Shown here one piece after another: positions 14,652 through 25,248 of a stretch of 64,000 nt of DNA. The notes beneath the pieces are model-generated. The model worked only from the letters and a program-made list of their open reading frames with translations. It was not told the origin of the DNA and did not search any database. The stretch comes from Bacillus sp. FSL K6-3431 (GTDB lineage: Bacteria > Bacillota > Bacilli > Bacillales > Bacillaceae_C). The stretch spans positions 1,054,001 to 1,118,000 of the forward strand of contig NZ_JBBOCT010000001.1 in the NCBI RefSeq assembly GCF_038002605.1. The letters run 5' to 3'. The translations under genes were made by a program, and so were the position numbers. Numbering within the stretch: position 1 is the stretch's first letter; the number at the start of each line of letters is the position of its first letter.

Positions 14652-17258
14652 TTATTTTCTTAACTTTTTTTGCAGTTCATATAAGATATTCATTGCTTGT
14701 AATGGATTCATGTCGAGAATATTTAAACCTTTCATTTCATCGATCACTTTTTTCGCATTACTAGATATTTCAATCTCTTTCTTTGGCTCTCCAAATAAAG
14801 CAAGTTGTTCATTTAATATTTGATCTTCCTTCTCTATCTCTTTACTTGCAGCAACTTCATCAGCACTCTTTGTTTTTCCTGCACTTTCTTTCTCTAATTC
14901 ACTTAAAATTTCGCTTGCCCGCTTAATTAGTTCCTTAGGTAATTCCGCTAGTTCTGCTACATGGATACCATAGCTTTTATCTGCAGGGCCTTCTTTAATT
15001 TTATGAAGAAAAACTAATTTACCTTTTTGTTCAACAGCACTAACATGGATATTATTTAATTTCTGTAAGCTTTCTTCCAATACTGTTAACTCATGATAAT
15101 GTGTAGAAAAAAGCGTTTTAGCACCAATTCGCTCATGGATATACTCAATAATCGCTTGTGCAAGTGCCATTCCGTCATAGGTGGAAGTTCCGCGCCCGAT
15201 CTCATCAAATAATATTAAACTATCTTTCGTTGCATTCGTTATCGCATTTTTTGCTTCGAGCATTTCAACCATAAATGTACTTTGGCCAGCGATTAAATCA
15301 TCTGCTGCACCAATCCGTGTAAACACCTGGTCAAAGATAGGTATATCTGCCTTTGATGCAGGTACAAAGCAACCGATTTGCGCTAATATTGCTGTTAAGG
15401 CGATCTGTCGCATATACGTACTTTTACCGGACATATTAGGGCCTGTAACAAGTAACATTTCACGTTTATGATCCATTAAACAGTTATTCGGAACGTACGC
15501 CTGTGTTCCCATAACTTTTTCAACTACTGGATGTCTACCATCAACCAAATCGATTTCACGATGTTTATTAAATGTTGGTTTTGAATAATATCTCGTTTCA
15601 CTTACAGTAGCAAAACTAAGATACACATCTAATTCGCTAATAATTTTTGCGGCTTGCTGTAGACGTGGGATGAATTCCCGTACCGATTCTCGAATTTCCT
15701 GAAATAATTCATATTCCAGATCAATACTTTTTTCATCTGCTTGCAAGATAAGTGCTTCTTTTTCCTTTAATTCTGGCGTAATATATCTCTCTGCATTCGT
15801 TAATGTTTGTTTACGCTCATATCTACCTTCTTCGAGAAGGTGAACATTCGCTCTAGTCACTTCTATATAATAACCAAATACACGATTATAACCTATTTTC
15901 AAAGATTTAATGCCTGTCTTTTTTCTTTCTTCACTTTCTAGTTCCGCCATCCAACTTTTTCCGTTTCTACTTGCATCTCTGTACGTATCTAATTCCGTAT
16001 GAAAACCATCATTAATAATCCCGCCTTCTTTAATTGTAATCGGCGGATTTTCAATAATTGCTCGTTCAAGCAAATCGGTTAATTCCTCACATGGATCAAG
16101 GTTTTCAGCAAGACTTTTCGTATCTTTTTGATCCAATTGGAAAATTAATTGGCGAATGGCCGGTATTTGCATGAGTGACTTTTTCAACTGAATAAAGTCC
16201 CTTGCATTTGCATTTCCAAAAGCCACACGGCCTGCGAGCCTCTCCAGATCATACACACCCTTTAAGAGCTCACGTAGTTCTTGACGTTCGAAAAAGTGTT
16301 TAATCATTATTTCTACAATATGTAGACGTTTTTCGATAGCAGATTGATTGATCAATGGTCTATCAATCCATTGCTTCAACATTCTCGCTCCCATTGCAGT
16401 GGCCGTTTCATCTAGTAACCAAAGTAATGTTCCTTTGTTGCCAGTTCCTCGAATTGGTTCTGTTAATTCTAGATTGCGTTTTGAATAATAATCTATTTTC
16501 ATAAATTGATCGATTTCATAGCTTACAAACTTTTGTAAATGGGCGAGACTGCGTTTTTGTGTTTTCACTAAATAATGGAGCAATCGATAAACTGTTGCAT
16601 GCAATTGGTTATCCTGAAGCTCGCTAACTATTTCAGCAAATTCAGGGTTATCGTCTGTACTATCTTGATAAGAGATAACAGCTTGACAGCGATCTTCCAT
16701 CATTTTTATCAAAGCTGGGTTCGTAGTCGAATCGACAATAATTTCTTTCGTGCCGATAATGGAAAGTTCATTTAACAATGCGTCTGTGGAATTTGGAAAT
16801 AATGTTGTTCTACTTTCACCTGTTGAAAGATCCACATAGGCAATTGCATGGACATCATTCGTTACAGTTATGGCTGTAATATAATTATTTTCTTTTTCAC
16901 TTAACCCTTTGCCTTCCATGACCGTTCCTGGTGTAATTAATTGTACGACTTCACGTCTTACTACACCTTTTGCAGTATCTGGGTTTTCTGTTTGTTCGCA
17001 AATAGCTACTTTAAAACCTTTTTGAATAAGTTGTTCTATATATCCAGAAGCTGAGTGATGAGGAACTCCGCACATTGGAATGCGCTCTTCCGTTCCTCCT
17101 TGTCTACTCGTCAAAGTAATTTCCAACTCTTTTGAAGCTTTCAAAGCATCATCAAAAAACAACTCATAAAAATCACCTAAACGAAAAAATAAAAAGGCAT
17201 CTTGGTATTCTGCCTTTATCCGCAAGTATTGTTGAATCATTGGCGTATATTGCTGCAT
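14652..17258 (-). CDS. mutS: DNA mismatch recognition ATPase MutS
   Basis: 868 residues, normal size. The mismatch-reading Phe-x-Glu motif lies in RLGDFYELF near residue 30. A connector and lever/clamp region follows, then the ABC-type ATPase with GPNMSGKST (Walker A) and [13 protein letters not shown] (Walker B/signature), STHYHELT and the C-terminal helix-turn-helix. The last 70 residues are a charged linker that may carry a beta-clamp motif. It recognises mispairs and recruits MutL, the next gene. cotE lies upstream, as in B. subtilis. Confidence 0.98.
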   Translation of the reverse strand: MQQYTPMIQQYLRIKAEYQDAFLFFRLGDFYELFFDDALKASKELEITLTSRQGGTEERIPMCGVPHHSASGYIEQLIQKGFKVAICEQTENPDTAKGVVRREVVQLITPGTVMEGKGLSEKENNYITAITVTNDVHAIAYVDLSTGESRTTLFPNSTDALLNELSIIGTKEIIVDSTTNPALIKMMEDRCQAVISYQDSTDDNPEFAEIVSELQDNQLHATVYRLLHYLVKTQKRSLAHLQKFVSYEIDQFMKIDYYSKRNLELTEPIRGTGNKGTLLWLLDETATAMGARMLKQWIDRPLINQSAIEKRLHIVEIMIKHFFERQELRELLKGVYDLERLAGRVAFGNANARDFIQLKKSLMQIPAIRQLIFQLDQKDTKSLAENLDPCEELTDLLERAIIENPPITIKEGGIINDGFHTELDTYRDASRNGKSWMAELESEERKKTGIKSLKIGYNRVFGYYIEVTRANVHLLEEGRYERKQTLTNAERYITPELKEKEALILQADEKSIDLEYELFQEIRESVREFIPRLQQAAKIISELDVYLSFATVSETRYYSKPTFNKHREIDLVDGRHPVVEKVMGTQAYVPNNCLMDHKREMLLVTGPNMSGKSTYMRQIALTAILAQIGCFVPASKADIPIFDQVFTRIGAADDLIAGQSTFMVEMLEAKNAITNATKDSLILFDEIGRGTSTYDGMALAQAIIEYIHERIGAKTLFSTHYHELTVLEESLQKLNNIHVSAVEQKGKLVFLHKIKEGPADKSYGIHVAELAELPKELIKRASEILSELEKESAGKTKSADEVAASKEIEKEDQILNEQLALFGEPKKEIEISSNAKKVIDEMKGLNILDMNPLQAMNILYELQKKLRK

Positions 17259-17470
17259 TTATACCATATTCCTTTCCGTTCCAAAACTCTATCCCGATTA
17301 GTATATCATATCTCTTTATAAGACTTCATTAGAAAAGCGCAACTCCTTTTGTGGAAAGTTGGCACATCGGCTAAGTTCTGGGAATAATAGTACTAGCGGG
17401 AGTTTTTTCAAATTTCAAAGTAATATTTATGTGTTCAATTTACTGCGGACATCTAGTTGGTAATTACAAA

Positions 17471-17494
17471 AAAACCGGGAAGAAGTTTCTTCCC
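17471..17494 (-). terminator. Intrinsic terminator of cotE
   Basis: GGGAAG/CTTCCC stem (17477-17494) with a 6-base loop, then GG and TTTTTTTG on the minus strand. Confidence 0.85.
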
Positions 17495-17499
17495 AGCAA

Positions 17500-18063
17500 T
17501 CATTTCTTTTCATGGGAACCGAGGAAATCAGGATTAATTTCTTCAAATTCACTATCATCTAATTCATCATTACCATAATGATCATCTTCGTCGTCATCAT
17601 CATCACAAGAACACTGATCATGGTGGACGGCTACACAAACCTTCGTTTCTCCAATTACTTCAACAAGAAATTCTCGTTCTGTACTAACTAATATCTTATT
17701 TCCTTTTTTGGATATGATCGCTTCGACACAGTTAGGCTGTTGATTCACTTTTGCTGCGACTTGTTTATCATCCAGACAGTCTGGATCGCGATATTTAAGC
17801 TTGATTACATCTTTATAGTCAACTTTTTCAGTGGCTACAGATGTTTTTGAGTTATCATGATGGGAATACCAAACATTGATATCGAATGAACCGCATATTT
17901 CGACTGTTTTGCCGACTTTCCGCGCCTCATACTTATGATTGATAATCCAGCAGCCTAAAATGCTCGAAGGTTGGTGCTGCGGTTGGATAGCATGATTAGA
18001 CTGGGTAAATTTACGCCCCTTCGCAACGACCGCTTTCGTAATTATCTCTCTAAAATCTTCCAT
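17500..18063 (-). CDS. cotE: Outer spore coat morphogenetic protein CotE
   Basis: 187 residues. CotE directs assembly of the outer coat around the forespore. The protein matches the B. subtilis family through [59 protein letters not shown] and [16 protein letters not shown]. It ends in the usual very acidic tail ([17 protein letters not shown]), slightly longer than in B. subtilis. The ATG has GGAGGG upstream. Expressed in the mother cell in relatives. An IS3 element has inserted upstream, between this gene and ricA. Confidence 0.97.
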   Translation of the reverse strand: MEDFREIITKAVVAKGRKFTQSNHAIQPQHQPSSILGCWIINHKYEARKVGKTVEICGSFDINVWYSHHDNSKTSVATEKVDYKDVIKLKYRDPDCLDDKQVAAKVNQQPNCVEAIISKKGNKILVSTEREFLVEVIGETKVCVAVHHDQCSCDDDDDEDDHYGNDELDDSEFEEINPDFLGSHEKK

Positions 18064-18094
18064 TCGAGCGAACCCTCCTCATTCATTTTCTCTT

Positions 18095-18123
18095 CATACT
18101 ATGCATTCACCTAGTTGTTGGTG
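18095..18123 (-). promoter_or_regulatory. Possible sigma-K-like promoter of cotE
   Basis: On the minus strand CACC (18120-18123) precedes CATAGTATG (18095-18103) by 16 bases. This is close to mACm-N16-CATAnnnTA, with the last A replaced by G. In B. subtilis cotE has both sigma-E and sigma-K promoters, which makes a mother-cell promoter here reasonable. The match is short. Confidence 0.35.
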
Positions 18124-18317
18124 CTAATACCCAATAATTCTAAGTGAGAAAATGAATAATAATGAGCGCAACATTGAAATAAAGAGATAGACACCTTCGA
18201 TTTTAATGACTTTGTGCGTCCATTGCACCAGTGGAAGCACATTTGAAAAACTATTTCTCCAATAAACGCCTACTTTCTGACTTTCTCAAAATAAAACCCC
18301 TATTCCATATTTAAAAT

Positions 18318-18375
18318 GTACCCTATAGAGTAGACACATAAAAAAGTCTACCTACAGGGTACTTTTTTGTATAAT
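18318..18375 (+). promoter_or_regulatory. IS-end hairpin and transposase promoter
   Basis: GTACCCT (18318-18324) and AGGGTAC (18356-18362), with inner AGAC/GTCT, form a hairpin followed by TTTTTT, which would stop transcription entering the element. TATAAT at 18370-18375 is a good -10 for orfA, just behind the hairpin. Confidence 0.6.
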
Positions 18376-18406
18376 TAAGAAACAGATTAGGGAATGGGAG
18401 AAAATT

Positions 18407-18820
18407 ATGAGTAAAAGGACTTTTACAGAGAAAGAGATCAAACAACTATTAGCTAATAAATACGTTAAATCTGTTAGCTCTAAAGGAATCACTTATACTG
18501 ATGAATTTAAACATATCTTTTTTGCGGAAAAAGAGAAAGGTAAGTTTTCAAGTAAAATATTTAAAGAATGTGGGTTTGATGTAGATACTTTGGGAACAGA
18601 TAGAATTAAATCTGTAAGTAAGAGATGGAGAACGGCTTATAGTAAGAATGGTATCGACGGCTTACGTGACACAAGAGCTGACAATTCTGGCCGTCCTAGA
18701 GATAGAGAACTTACTCTAGAAGAGAAAAATGCTCGTTTAGAAGCACAAATAAACTTGCTAAAGGCTGAAAATGAACTGTTAAAAAAGATTCGTTTTGCAG
18801 AAAGGGGGATGAAGAAATAG
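18407..18820 (+). CDS. IS3-family transposase OrfA
   Basis: 137 residues: a helix-turn-helix type N-terminal region (FTEKEIKQLLANKYVKSV, later FSSKIFKECGFD), then a leucine-zipper-like helix near the end (LEEKNARLEAQINLLKAENE), as in OrfA proteins of IS150-type elements. GGGAG precedes the ATG. Its last codons overlap the orfB frame; AAAGGGG at about 18801 could be a -1 slippery site that fuses OrfA to OrfB (KGDEEIVLPPSKKY). The reading frame is intact. Confidence 0.85.
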   Translation: MSKRTFTEKEIKQLLANKYVKSVSSKGITYTDEFKHIFFAEKEKGKFSSKIFKECGFDVDTLGTDRIKSVSKRWRTAYSKNGIDGLRDTRADNSGRPRDRELTLEEKNARLEAQINLLKAENELLKKIRFAERGMKK

Positions 18821-19729
18821 TCCTTCCTCCTTCAAAAAAATATCTCCTAATTCATTCAGTGATTAAAACATACAAATTAAAAAAACTTAGTTAGCTACTT
18901 ATGCAAGGTAGCTGGGGTTTCACGAAGTGGTTATAATAATTACTGCTCAGAGAAGTCACAAGAACATGAAAGCAAAGAGATGAAAAAGATGAAGGAGATT
19001 ATCCTAAAAGCATTCAAATTTAAAAATCGTAAGAAAGGGGCACGTCAAAATAAAATGACCTTGGCGGGTCAATTTAATGTTGTCTACAATTTGAAGCGTA
19101 TACGACGAATTATGAAGAAGTACGGTATTATTTGCCCCATCAGAAAAGCAAATCCATTTAGACGAATAATGAAAGCTACACAAGAACATCGAGTTGCCCC
19201 TAACCTATTAAACCGACAATTTAAGCAGGATGTACCTGTAAAAGTTCTTCTTACTGATATCACATATTTATTTTATGGCAAAGGTCAGAAAGCCTATTTA
19301 TCAACGATTAAAGATGCTTCCACCAATGAAATCTTAGCTTATAATGTTTCAGAGCGCATGACTATCGACTTGGCAACCGACACTCTTTTAAAGTTAAAGA
19401 AAAATAAAAACTATAAGAAAGCTAAAGATGCCTTAATTCACTCAGACCAAGGAGTTCACTATTCACACCCTGATTTTCAAAAGTTAGTAAAAAAACTAGG
19501 GTTACGCCAATCAATGTCTAGAAGAGGAAACTGTTGGGATAATGCCCCACAAGAATCATTTTTTGGTCATCTCAAGGATGAGACATATATAAAGCCGTGT
19601 GCATCCTTGGATGAATTAAAACGTGAAATTAAACAATATATGACATACTACAATCACTACAGATACCAATGGAACTTAAAAAAGATGACCCCTGTTCAAT
19701 ACAGAGATCATCTTCTTAAAACTGCCTAG
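18808..19729 (+). pseudogene. IS3-family transposase OrfB, frameshifted
   Basis: The orfB frame begins DEEIVLPPSKKYLLIHSVIK and hits a stop at about 18891. The natural sequence continues one frame away as LVSYLCKVAGVSRSGYNNY from the same spot, a run of seven A residues, so a one-base indel has broken the gene. The remainder is complete, with the catalytic DDE residues in LTDITYLF, HSDQGVHYSHPDF and ESFFGHLKDE. An ATG at 18980 could start a shortened protein without the N-terminal part. The element is therefore probably inactive. Confidence 0.8.
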
Positions 19730-19789
19730 GTTTTTTAAAATTGTACTTTACAAAGGGTTCATTTTATTTTAAGGATAGGGGTTTTATCT

Positions 19790-20215
19790 TTAACAGCTTG
19801 ATGGGCTGTTCTTTATTTTAGAACCGGTTTCCCCCAAAAGGAGGTCTCCACCAGTTGCCAATAAAATTTCATCGGTAACTTTATTTGAAATAGCTGAAGA
19901 CACTAATTGCAGTAAATCATTCACGTCCACTTGTGATTGTTTAAATTCTTGAACAATTGGAATCTCATCTAATTCCTTTTCCAAGTTTTCAATTTTATCT
20001 TCAATTAATCTAAGTGCTCGCTCTTTTTCATAATGCTGGAAATTTACAGCCTGTTTCTGCAAACTTTTAATGCTTGCAATCATTTCTCTAACAGTCTGGT
20101 TTTCATTGATTTGGGCTTCAGCACGCTTAAAAAAGTCAACTTCTTCTGTGTCGGCGATCATTCTTGCTAAATCATGTGCTTGTTTTATAATATCATCTTT
20201 TGTATATTTCCCCAT
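19790..20215 (-). CDS. ricA: RicA (YmcA), RNase Y-specificity factor
   Basis: 141 residues from MGKYTKDDII. The ATG at 20215 is chosen because GAGGTGG, inside the end of miaB, precedes it. RicA works with RicF and RicT as a complex that modulates RNase Y maturation of some mRNAs and affects sporulation, biofilm and competence in B. subtilis. Conserved stretches are EVDFFKRAEAQINEN, KSLQKQAVNFQHYEKE, QSQVDVNDLLQLV and GGDLLLGETGSK. The C-terminus ends SPSSC; the IS3 tip begins 3 bases behind the stop, and the B. subtilis protein is only slightly longer. Confidence 0.93.
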   Translation of the reverse strand: MGKYTKDDIIKQAHDLARMIADTEEVDFFKRAEAQINENQTVREMIASIKSLQKQAVNFQHYEKERALRLIEDKIENLEKELDEIPIVQEFKQSQVDVNDLLQLVSSAISNKVTDEILLATGGDLLLGETGSKIKNSPSSC

Positions 20216-20216
20216 G

Positions 20217-21761
20217 TTATACCACCTCAACTGGTTCATCAATTTCTATCATTTCGCCATCAAGGGACCAAGTTTTTGCATTTATAATTTTCACATTAAC
20301 TAATTTTCCAACGATAGATTTGGGTCCCTTAAAATTAACTAATTTATTTTTACGAGTATAGCCTGCTAATACGTCAGGATTATTCTTACTTTCCCCTTCA
20401 ACAAGTACTTCTACCACTTGTCCTTCATACTTCTCCATCGCTTTTCGCGCCGTTTCATTTACAAGATCATTTAAACGCTGTAGCCTAGCTTTTTTCACTT
20501 CCATTGACACATTATCTTTCATGCGTGCTGCAGGTGTCCCTTCGCGTGGTGAATAAATAAAGGTATATGCCGTTTCAAATCCTACTTCTTTATATAGAGT
20601 CATCGTTTCTTCAAACTGTTCATCCGTTTCATTTGGGAAACCAACGATAATATCTGTTGTTAGTGTTACATTCGGGATTGCGGCCTTGATTTTACGTACT
20701 AACTCTAAATAATGCTCTCGTGAATACTTACGGGCCATAATTTTTAAAATATCACTAGATCCTGATTGAACAGGCAAGTGAATATGATCCACTAAATTAC
20801 CTTGTTTTGCTAGTACTTCAATTAAACGATCATCAAAATCACGTGGATGACTTGTAGTAAAGCGAATTCTCGGAATATCAATTTTACTTAGCTCTTCCAT
20901 CAAATCACCGAGTGTGAAATCAATATCATCGAAATCTTTTCCATACGCATTTACGTTCTGACCAAGCAATGTTACTTCCTTATACCCGTGTGCTGCCAGT
21001 TGCCGTACTTCTTGAACAATGTCTTCTGGACGACGACTGCGCTCTTTTCCACGTGTATAAGGGACGATGCAATACGTACAAAACTTGTCACAACCATACA
21101 TAATATTAACCCAAGCTTTAATCTTACCACGGCGAATTTTCGGAAGGTTTTCAATCACATCGCCTTCTTTAGACCATACTTCAACAACCATTTCTTTTGA
21201 CATATAGGCTTCGCTTAGGATTTGTGGCAAACGATGTATATTATGTGTTCCAAAAATCATATCAACAAAATGGTGTTTCTCAAGTATTCTATTGACTACT
21301 GATTCTTCTTGAGACATGCATCCACATACACCAATAAGCAGATCTGGACGTTCTAGTTTTAACGGCTTTAAATGGCCTAATTCCCCGAATACTTTATTTT
21401 CAGCATTCTCACGAATCGCACAAGTATTTAATAAAACAACATCTGCTTCTTCCACTGTGTCCACTGCTTCATACCCAAGCTCGATGAATATGCCAGCCAT
21501 TACTTCAGTATCATGTTCATTCATTTGACAGCCATATGTCCGTATATAAAATTTCCGTCCTTTTCCCAGTCCTAGGAATTGTTCCGGAATCTCGAAATCT
21601 TTATGATATTTCACTTCTTCTTTCCCACGTTTTTTTGCATCTTTAAGGGAAGGAGGAGTATATACAGATTGGAAATACTGGCTGTAATCCTTTTCCTTCT
21701 TAGAAGTTTCTGTAGATGATTTTATTAGTTGTTGACTTTCTAAACGCTGTTTCTCGTTCAT
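20217..21761 (-). CDS. miaB: tRNA-2-methylthio-N6-dimethylallyladenosine synthase MiaB
   Basis: 514 residues. A radical-SAM methylthiotransferase, it adds the 2-methylthio group to i6A37 made by MiaA. The UPF0004 domain has [23 protein letters not shown] and GVCGCM (cysteines of the auxiliary cluster). The radical SAM motif is in [17 protein letters not shown] (CxxxCxxC). The C-terminal TRAM domain is at about residues 440-505. An N-terminal extension of about 60 residues is usual for the Bacillus form. It is followed directly by ricA, whose ribosome site lies in its last codons. Confidence 0.97.
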   Translation of the reverse strand: MNEKQRLESQQLIKSSTETSKKEKDYSQYFQSVYTPPSLKDAKKRGKEEVKYHKDFEIPEQFLGLGKGRKFYIRTYGCQMNEHDTEVMAGIFIELGYEAVDTVEEADVVLLNTCAIRENAENKVFGELGHLKPLKLERPDLLIGVCGCMSQEESVVNRILEKHHFVDMIFGTHNIHRLPQILSEAYMSKEMVVEVWSKEGDVIENLPKIRRGKIKAWVNIMYGCDKFCTYCIVPYTRGKERSRRPEDIVQEVRQLAAHGYKEVTLLGQNVNAYGKDFDDIDFTLGDLMEELSKIDIPRIRFTTSHPRDFDDRLIEVLAKQGNLVDHIHLPVQSGSSDILKIMARKYSREHYLELVRKIKAAIPNVTLTTDIIVGFPNETDEQFEETMTLYKEVGFETAYTFIYSPREGTPAARMKDNVSMEVKKARLQRLNDLVNETARKAMEKYEGQVVEVLVEGESKNNPDVLAGYTRKNKLVNFKGPKSIVGKLVNVKIINAKTWSLDGEMIEIDEPVEVV

Positions 21762-21942
21762 GAAAATCCCCTTTCCTTCTTAAAACAAAATCCGTAAAAT
21801 CGAAAATGTCCCAATTTTTATATTTTATGATGAAATGATTCATTTTTATATTCGAAAAATGATGTCCATACACCCTATTAGTATATAGCCTTTCATTTTC
21901 GAAAACAACTTTAGGTTGTTTTTGTTGCAAAAAATTCAAAAA

Positions 21943-22160
21943 GACCTGTTTGTACTCAGACAAACAGATCCAATCAAACACTTATTATCTTTTTCGAACT
22001 CTCCGTCATGCAGGGAAACAGCTAGCACCTCATAGTTATAGGTCAACCAGCTGCTATAAAGGACCTTCTATACCTGCTGAAGATACATAGGTACGGATTA
22101 TAGCGCTCTTTCCAGGGAATATCAGTTCATATCAAAGCAAAGCACTTGTTCTTTTCTTCA
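21943..22160 (-). ncRNA. Candidate structured RNA behind spoVS, with terminator
   Basis: About 190 bases between the spoVS stop and a strong terminator (arms 21943-21953 and 21960-21970, one GU pair, then TTTTTGAATTTTTT) hold no gene. They fold into nested stems: 22053-22059 with 22098-22104 (GCTATAA/TTATAGC), inside it 22071-22075 with 22089-22093, and 22019-22023 with 22049-22053 enclosing ACCT/AGGT (22027-22030/22040-22043). It is richer in G+C than the surrounding spacer. It could be a structured 3' region of spoVS mRNA or a separate small RNA. Inference only. Confidence 0.4.
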
Positions 22161-22421
22161 TTATCTTGGTTCCACAATGAGTTTTATAGCCGTTCTTTCT
22201 TGTCCATCGATTAAAATATCAGTAAATGCAGGAATACATATTAAATCTACTCCACTAGGGGCGACAAATCCTCTTGCAATGGCAACTGCCTTTACTGCTT
22301 GATTTAATGCCCCGGCTCCAATCGCTTGAATTTCTGCATTGCCTTTTTCGCGGAGAACTCCTGCTAGCGCACCCGCCACGGAATTCGGATTAGATTTTGC
22401 TGAAACTTTTAATATTGCCAT
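22161..22421 (-). CDS. spoVS: Stage V sporulation protein S
   Basis: 86 residues, nearly identical in length and sequence to the B. subtilis protein: MAILKVSAKSNPNSVAGALA, EIQAIGAGALNQAVKAVAIA, RGFVAPSGVDLICIPAFTDI. SpoVS is a small Alba-like protein needed for completing spore coat development and affecting septation. AGGAGG lies 8 bases before the ATG. A sigma-H-like promoter lies 80 bases upstream. Confidence 0.98.
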   Translation of the reverse strand: MAILKVSAKSNPNSVAGALAGVLREKGNAEIQAIGAGALNQAVKAVAIARGFVAPSGVDLICIPAFTDILIDGQERTAIKLIVEPR

Positions 22422-22501
22422 TTCATGTTCCTCCTCGTCATTTCCCCATAGTGATCGTCTTCACTTATGACAATCACGGTCCACCTTTCCATTGTTACTA
22501 T

Positions 22502-22529
22502 ATTCAGGGAATTTGCGAACTATTCCGGT
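22502..22529 (-). promoter_or_regulatory. Sigma-H-like promoter of spoVS
   Basis: On the minus strand ACCGGAATA (22521-22529), a 12-base gap and CCTGAAT (22502-22508) match RnAGGAwWW-N12-RnnGAAT with two mismatches. spoVS is transcribed by sigma-H in B. subtilis, so a site here is expected. Confidence 0.65.
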
Positions 22530-22563
22530 TTGTCCGAAACAGAGAAAACACAATGACATTATT

Positions 22564-23364
22564 CTATTCGATAAAAAAGGGCTGATCCTCGTTGATTAAA
22601 ATCGGCTTAATGGATTTTGCTATCCCCGTTTTTTCATCCACAGTAATCAGACATGCACATAATTGCTTTCTACCGTTTTTCTCCACTTCAAATCTGGTAG
22701 GTAATGCTGTGAGGAATCTATGTAGTACAGCTTCTTTTTCCATGCCAAGAATGGAATCATAAGGACCTGTCATTCCTACATCCGTCATATATGCCGTTCC
22801 GTTCGGAAGGATGCGATTATCTGCTGTTGGGACATGTGTATGCGTTCCAATCACAGCAGTAGCTCGACCATCTACATACCAACCCATTGCTTGCATCTCA
22901 CTCGTAGCTTCCGCATGAAAATCGATAAAAATGATATTTGTCCGCTTTTTTGCTTCTGTTATAAGTTCGTCTACTTTTTTAAAAGGACAATCTAACGGCG
23001 GCATAAATGTCCTACCTTGTAAATTAATGATTGCGGCTTCTACTTGGTTAATCTTTACATAAATCAGGCCATTGCCTGGGGCATTTTCCGGAAAGTTTGC
23101 AGGTCTTGCTAAATACTTTGCCTGATCTATAAATTCAAAAATCTCCTTATTATCCCAAGCATGGTTACCGAGTGTTACTGCATTCGCTCCCGCCTCTAAA
23201 AATTGTTTATAAATCGTTTCTGTTATACCTCTCCCACCAGCTGAATTTTCTCCATTCACAATCGTTAATTGCGGTCGAAACTTTTTTTTCAATCTTGGTA
23301 AGTATTCTTTTATCATTTCTCTACCTGGAGATCCAACAACATCCCCAACAAATAATATATCCAT
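22564..23364 (-). CDS. ymdB: Metallophosphoesterase YmdB
   Basis: 266 residues. A two-metal phosphodiesterase with activity on cyclic nucleotides in B. subtilis, where it influences biofilm, motility and RNase Y-linked RNA levels. Metal-ligand motifs are FVGDVVGSPGR (Asp8), NGENSAGGRG, LGNHAWD, DFHAEATSE and GTHTHVPTAD. Length is as in the family. The gene lies behind rny but a strong terminator separates them. Start at ATG with AAAGGGA upstream. Confidence 0.95.
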   Translation of the reverse strand: MDILFVGDVVGSPGREMIKEYLPRLKKKFRPQLTIVNGENSAGGRGITETIYKQFLEAGANAVTLGNHAWDNKEIFEFIDQAKYLARPANFPENAPGNGLIYVKINQVEAAIINLQGRTFMPPLDCPFKKVDELITEAKKRTNIIFIDFHAEATSEMQAMGWYVDGRATAVIGTHTHVPTADNRILPNGTAYMTDVGMTGPYDSILGMEKEAVLHRFLTALPTRFEVEKNGRKQLCACLITVDEKTGIAKSIKPILINEDQPFFIE

Positions 23365-23430
23365 AAAAATCCCTTTCCTAAAAAGCTTTGATTAGTATTA
23401 TTTTATCATATTATCGTATATTATTATCAG

Positions 23431-23464
23431 GCACAAAAAAAGCGGTGTGGATTCACACCGCTTT
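23431..23464 (-). terminator. Intrinsic terminator of rny
   Basis: Perfect 11-base arms AAAGCGGTGTG (23439-23449) and CACACCGCTTT (23454-23464), then a T run on the minus strand. Confidence 0.9.
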
Positions 23465-25022
23465 ATTTTGCATATTCAACTGCTCTCGTTTCTCGAATAA
23501 CAGTGACTTTGATATGACCTGGGTAATCAAGATCGTCTTCGATTCTTTTACGGATATCACGTGCCAATCGATGTGCTTCCAAATCATTGATTTGTTCAGG
23601 TTTAACGATAATACGAACTTCTCTTCCAGCTTGAATGGCGAATGATTTCTCGACTCCATCATACGACTCGGAAATCTCCTCCAATTTTTCAAGGCGGCGG
23701 ATATAATTCTCCAGTGTTTCACTGCGCGCTCCTGGTCTTGCAGCTGATAATGCATCTGCTGCAGCAACAAGTACTGCAATGATTGACGTTGGCTCGGTAT
23801 CGCCGTGATGGGAAGCAATACTGTTAATAACGACAGGATGCTCCTTATACTTCGTGCCGAGTTCAATGCCGATTTCTACGTGACTTCCTTCTACTTCATG
23901 ATCAATCGCTTTTCCAATATCATGTAGTAGACCAGCACGTCTAGCAAGAATTTCATCCTCACCAAGTTCTGCTGCAAGTAATCCGGAAAGAAACGCAACT
24001 TCTATGGAATGTTTCAACACATTTTGCCCATAACTTGTCCGGTATTTCAAACGACCAAGGATTTTAATTAAATCCGGATGAAGACCATGTATGCCTACTT
24101 CAAATGTCGTTTGCTCACCGATCTCACGAATATACTCATCTACTTCTCGTCTCGCTTTATCGACCATTTCCTCTATACGAGCAGGATGTATTCTTCCATC
24201 TTGGACGAGCTTTTCAAGAGCGATTCTTGCAGTTTCGCGCCTAATTGGGTCGAATCCTGAAAGTATTACAGCTTCTGGTGTATCATCAATAATAAGATCG
24301 ATGCCCGTTAACGTTTCAAGTGTTCGGATATTACGTCCTTCACGCCCAATTATCCGGCCTTTCATTTCGTCATTTGGAAGATTTACAACAGAAACAGTCG
24401 TTTCTGCAACATGTTCTGCTGCACAGCGCTGGATTGCGAGTGAAAGAATGTTTTTCGCTTTCTTATCTGCATCTTCTTTCGCACGTAATTCGCTTTCTTT
24501 AATCATTACTGCAGTGTCATGTGCTAATTCTTTCTCAACACCAGTAAGAATAATCGATTTCGCTTCCTCTCGAGTTAAACTCGAAATGCGCTCCAATTCA
24601 GTCTGTTGTTCCCGGACCAATTCCTCCACTTTACTTTCCGTCTCTTCAATATGTTGTTGTCGTTCATTAATGGAGTCCTCTTTCTTTTCAAGAGCGTTTT
24701 CCCGCTTATCAAGCGTGTCATCTTTCCTGTCGAGGTTCTCCTCCCTTTGCAATAAGCGATTTTCTTGTTTTTGCAATTCGTTTCTTCTTTCACGAAGATC
24801 ACGTTCAGTTTCAATGCGAAGTTTATGATTTTCATCTTTCGCTTCTAACAGGGCTTCCTTCTTTAGCGCCTCCGCTTCACGATTAGCATCTTCAATAATA
24901 TGTTCAGCGGAATGTTTCGCACCTGTTATTTTTACTTCGGCAATTTTCTTAAAAATGAAGTAGCCAACAACTACACCGGCGATAAGGGCAAGCAAAATGG
25001 AGATGATGTCAATGGCACTCAT
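23463..25022 (-). CDS. rny: Ribonuclease Y
   Basis: 519 residues from [11 protein letters not shown]. The ATG at 25022 is chosen because GGGGGTGA precedes it and because it gives the family length. RNase Y is the main membrane-bound endoribonuclease starting mRNA decay. An N-terminal transmembrane helix (about residues 3-25) is followed by a long charged coiled coil (to about 190), a KH domain ([16 protein letters not shown]) and an HD domain ([12 protein letters not shown], metal-binding His-Asp). Its partner factors RicA and YmdB are encoded nearby. Confidence 0.97.
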   Translation of the reverse strand: MSAIDIISILLALIAGVVVGYFIFKKIAEVKITGAKHSAEHIIEDANREAEALKKEALLEAKDENHKLRIETERDLRERRNELQKQENRLLQREENLDRKDDTLDKRENALEKKEDSINERQQHIEETESKVEELVREQQTELERISSLTREEAKSIILTGVEKELAHDTAVMIKESELRAKEDADKKAKNILSLAIQRCAAEHVAETTVSVVNLPNDEMKGRIIGREGRNIRTLETLTGIDLIIDDTPEAVILSGFDPIRRETARIALEKLVQDGRIHPARIEEMVDKARREVDEYIREIGEQTTFEVGIHGLHPDLIKILGRLKYRTSYGQNVLKHSIEVAFLSGLLAAELGEDEILARRAGLLHDIGKAIDHEVEGSHVEIGIELGTKYKEHPVVINSIASHHGDTEPTSIIAVLVAAADALSAARPGARSETLENYIRRLEKLEEISESYDGVEKSFAIQAGREVRIIVKPEQINDLEAHRLARDIRKRIEDDLDYPGHIKVTVIRETRAVEYAK

Positions 25023-25199
25023 ACTTTCACCCCCTCTTGCTATCAACTTTTATCATACTTCTAACATGTCGGCTGGTACATTGTTATAATTTTGTCAATA
25101 TACTGAGCCAAGCTCAAAATTTTCATGCTAAAAAAATAAAAAATATACATGTTAATTTTATCGGTGTGTCGATTTAATGTCAAGCTTAGTTCCTCTAAC

Positions 25200-25236
25200 G
25201 GTAAAAGAAAAACAGCAAAGCATCAAGCCCTGCTGT
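25200..25236 (-). terminator. Intrinsic terminator of recA
   Basis: ACAGCA/TGCTGT outer stem (25212-25217, 25231-25236) with an inner four-pair stem, followed on the minus strand by TTTTTCTTTT. Confidence 0.8.
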
Positions 25237-25248
25237 AAATAGTGTGGT

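Larger units (their letters stand above)
18291..19787 (+). mobile_element. IS3-family insertion sequence, inactivated
   Basis: About 1.5 kb with orfA and orfB transposase genes. ATAAAACCCCTAT at 18291-18303 is perfectly inverted at 19775-19787, and the similarity continues inward: TGTACCC at 18317 faces TGAACCC (reverse strand, ending 19761), the usual TG...CA form of IS3 ends. So the true tip may be 18291/19787 or 18317/19761. No clear target duplication could be seen. It lies between the ricA stop codon (19790) and the cotE promoter region, and leaves both genes intact. Confidence 0.85.

Noticed and set aside
14133-14663. 176-codon open frame on the plus strand
   Set aside because: Antisense to the mutL N-terminal domain, serine-rich, no family resemblance.
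18808-18900. Second programmed frameshift in the IS3 orfB
   Set aside because: The break is inside orfB at an A7 run after a family-conserved stretch; IS3 elements use one frameshift between orfA and orfB, so a disabling indel is more likely.
24091-24828. 245-codon open frame on the plus strand
   Set aside because: It lies fully antisense to the rny coiled-coil region, has low-complexity Ser/Arg-rich sequence and no ribosome site; it is a shadow of rny codon usage.
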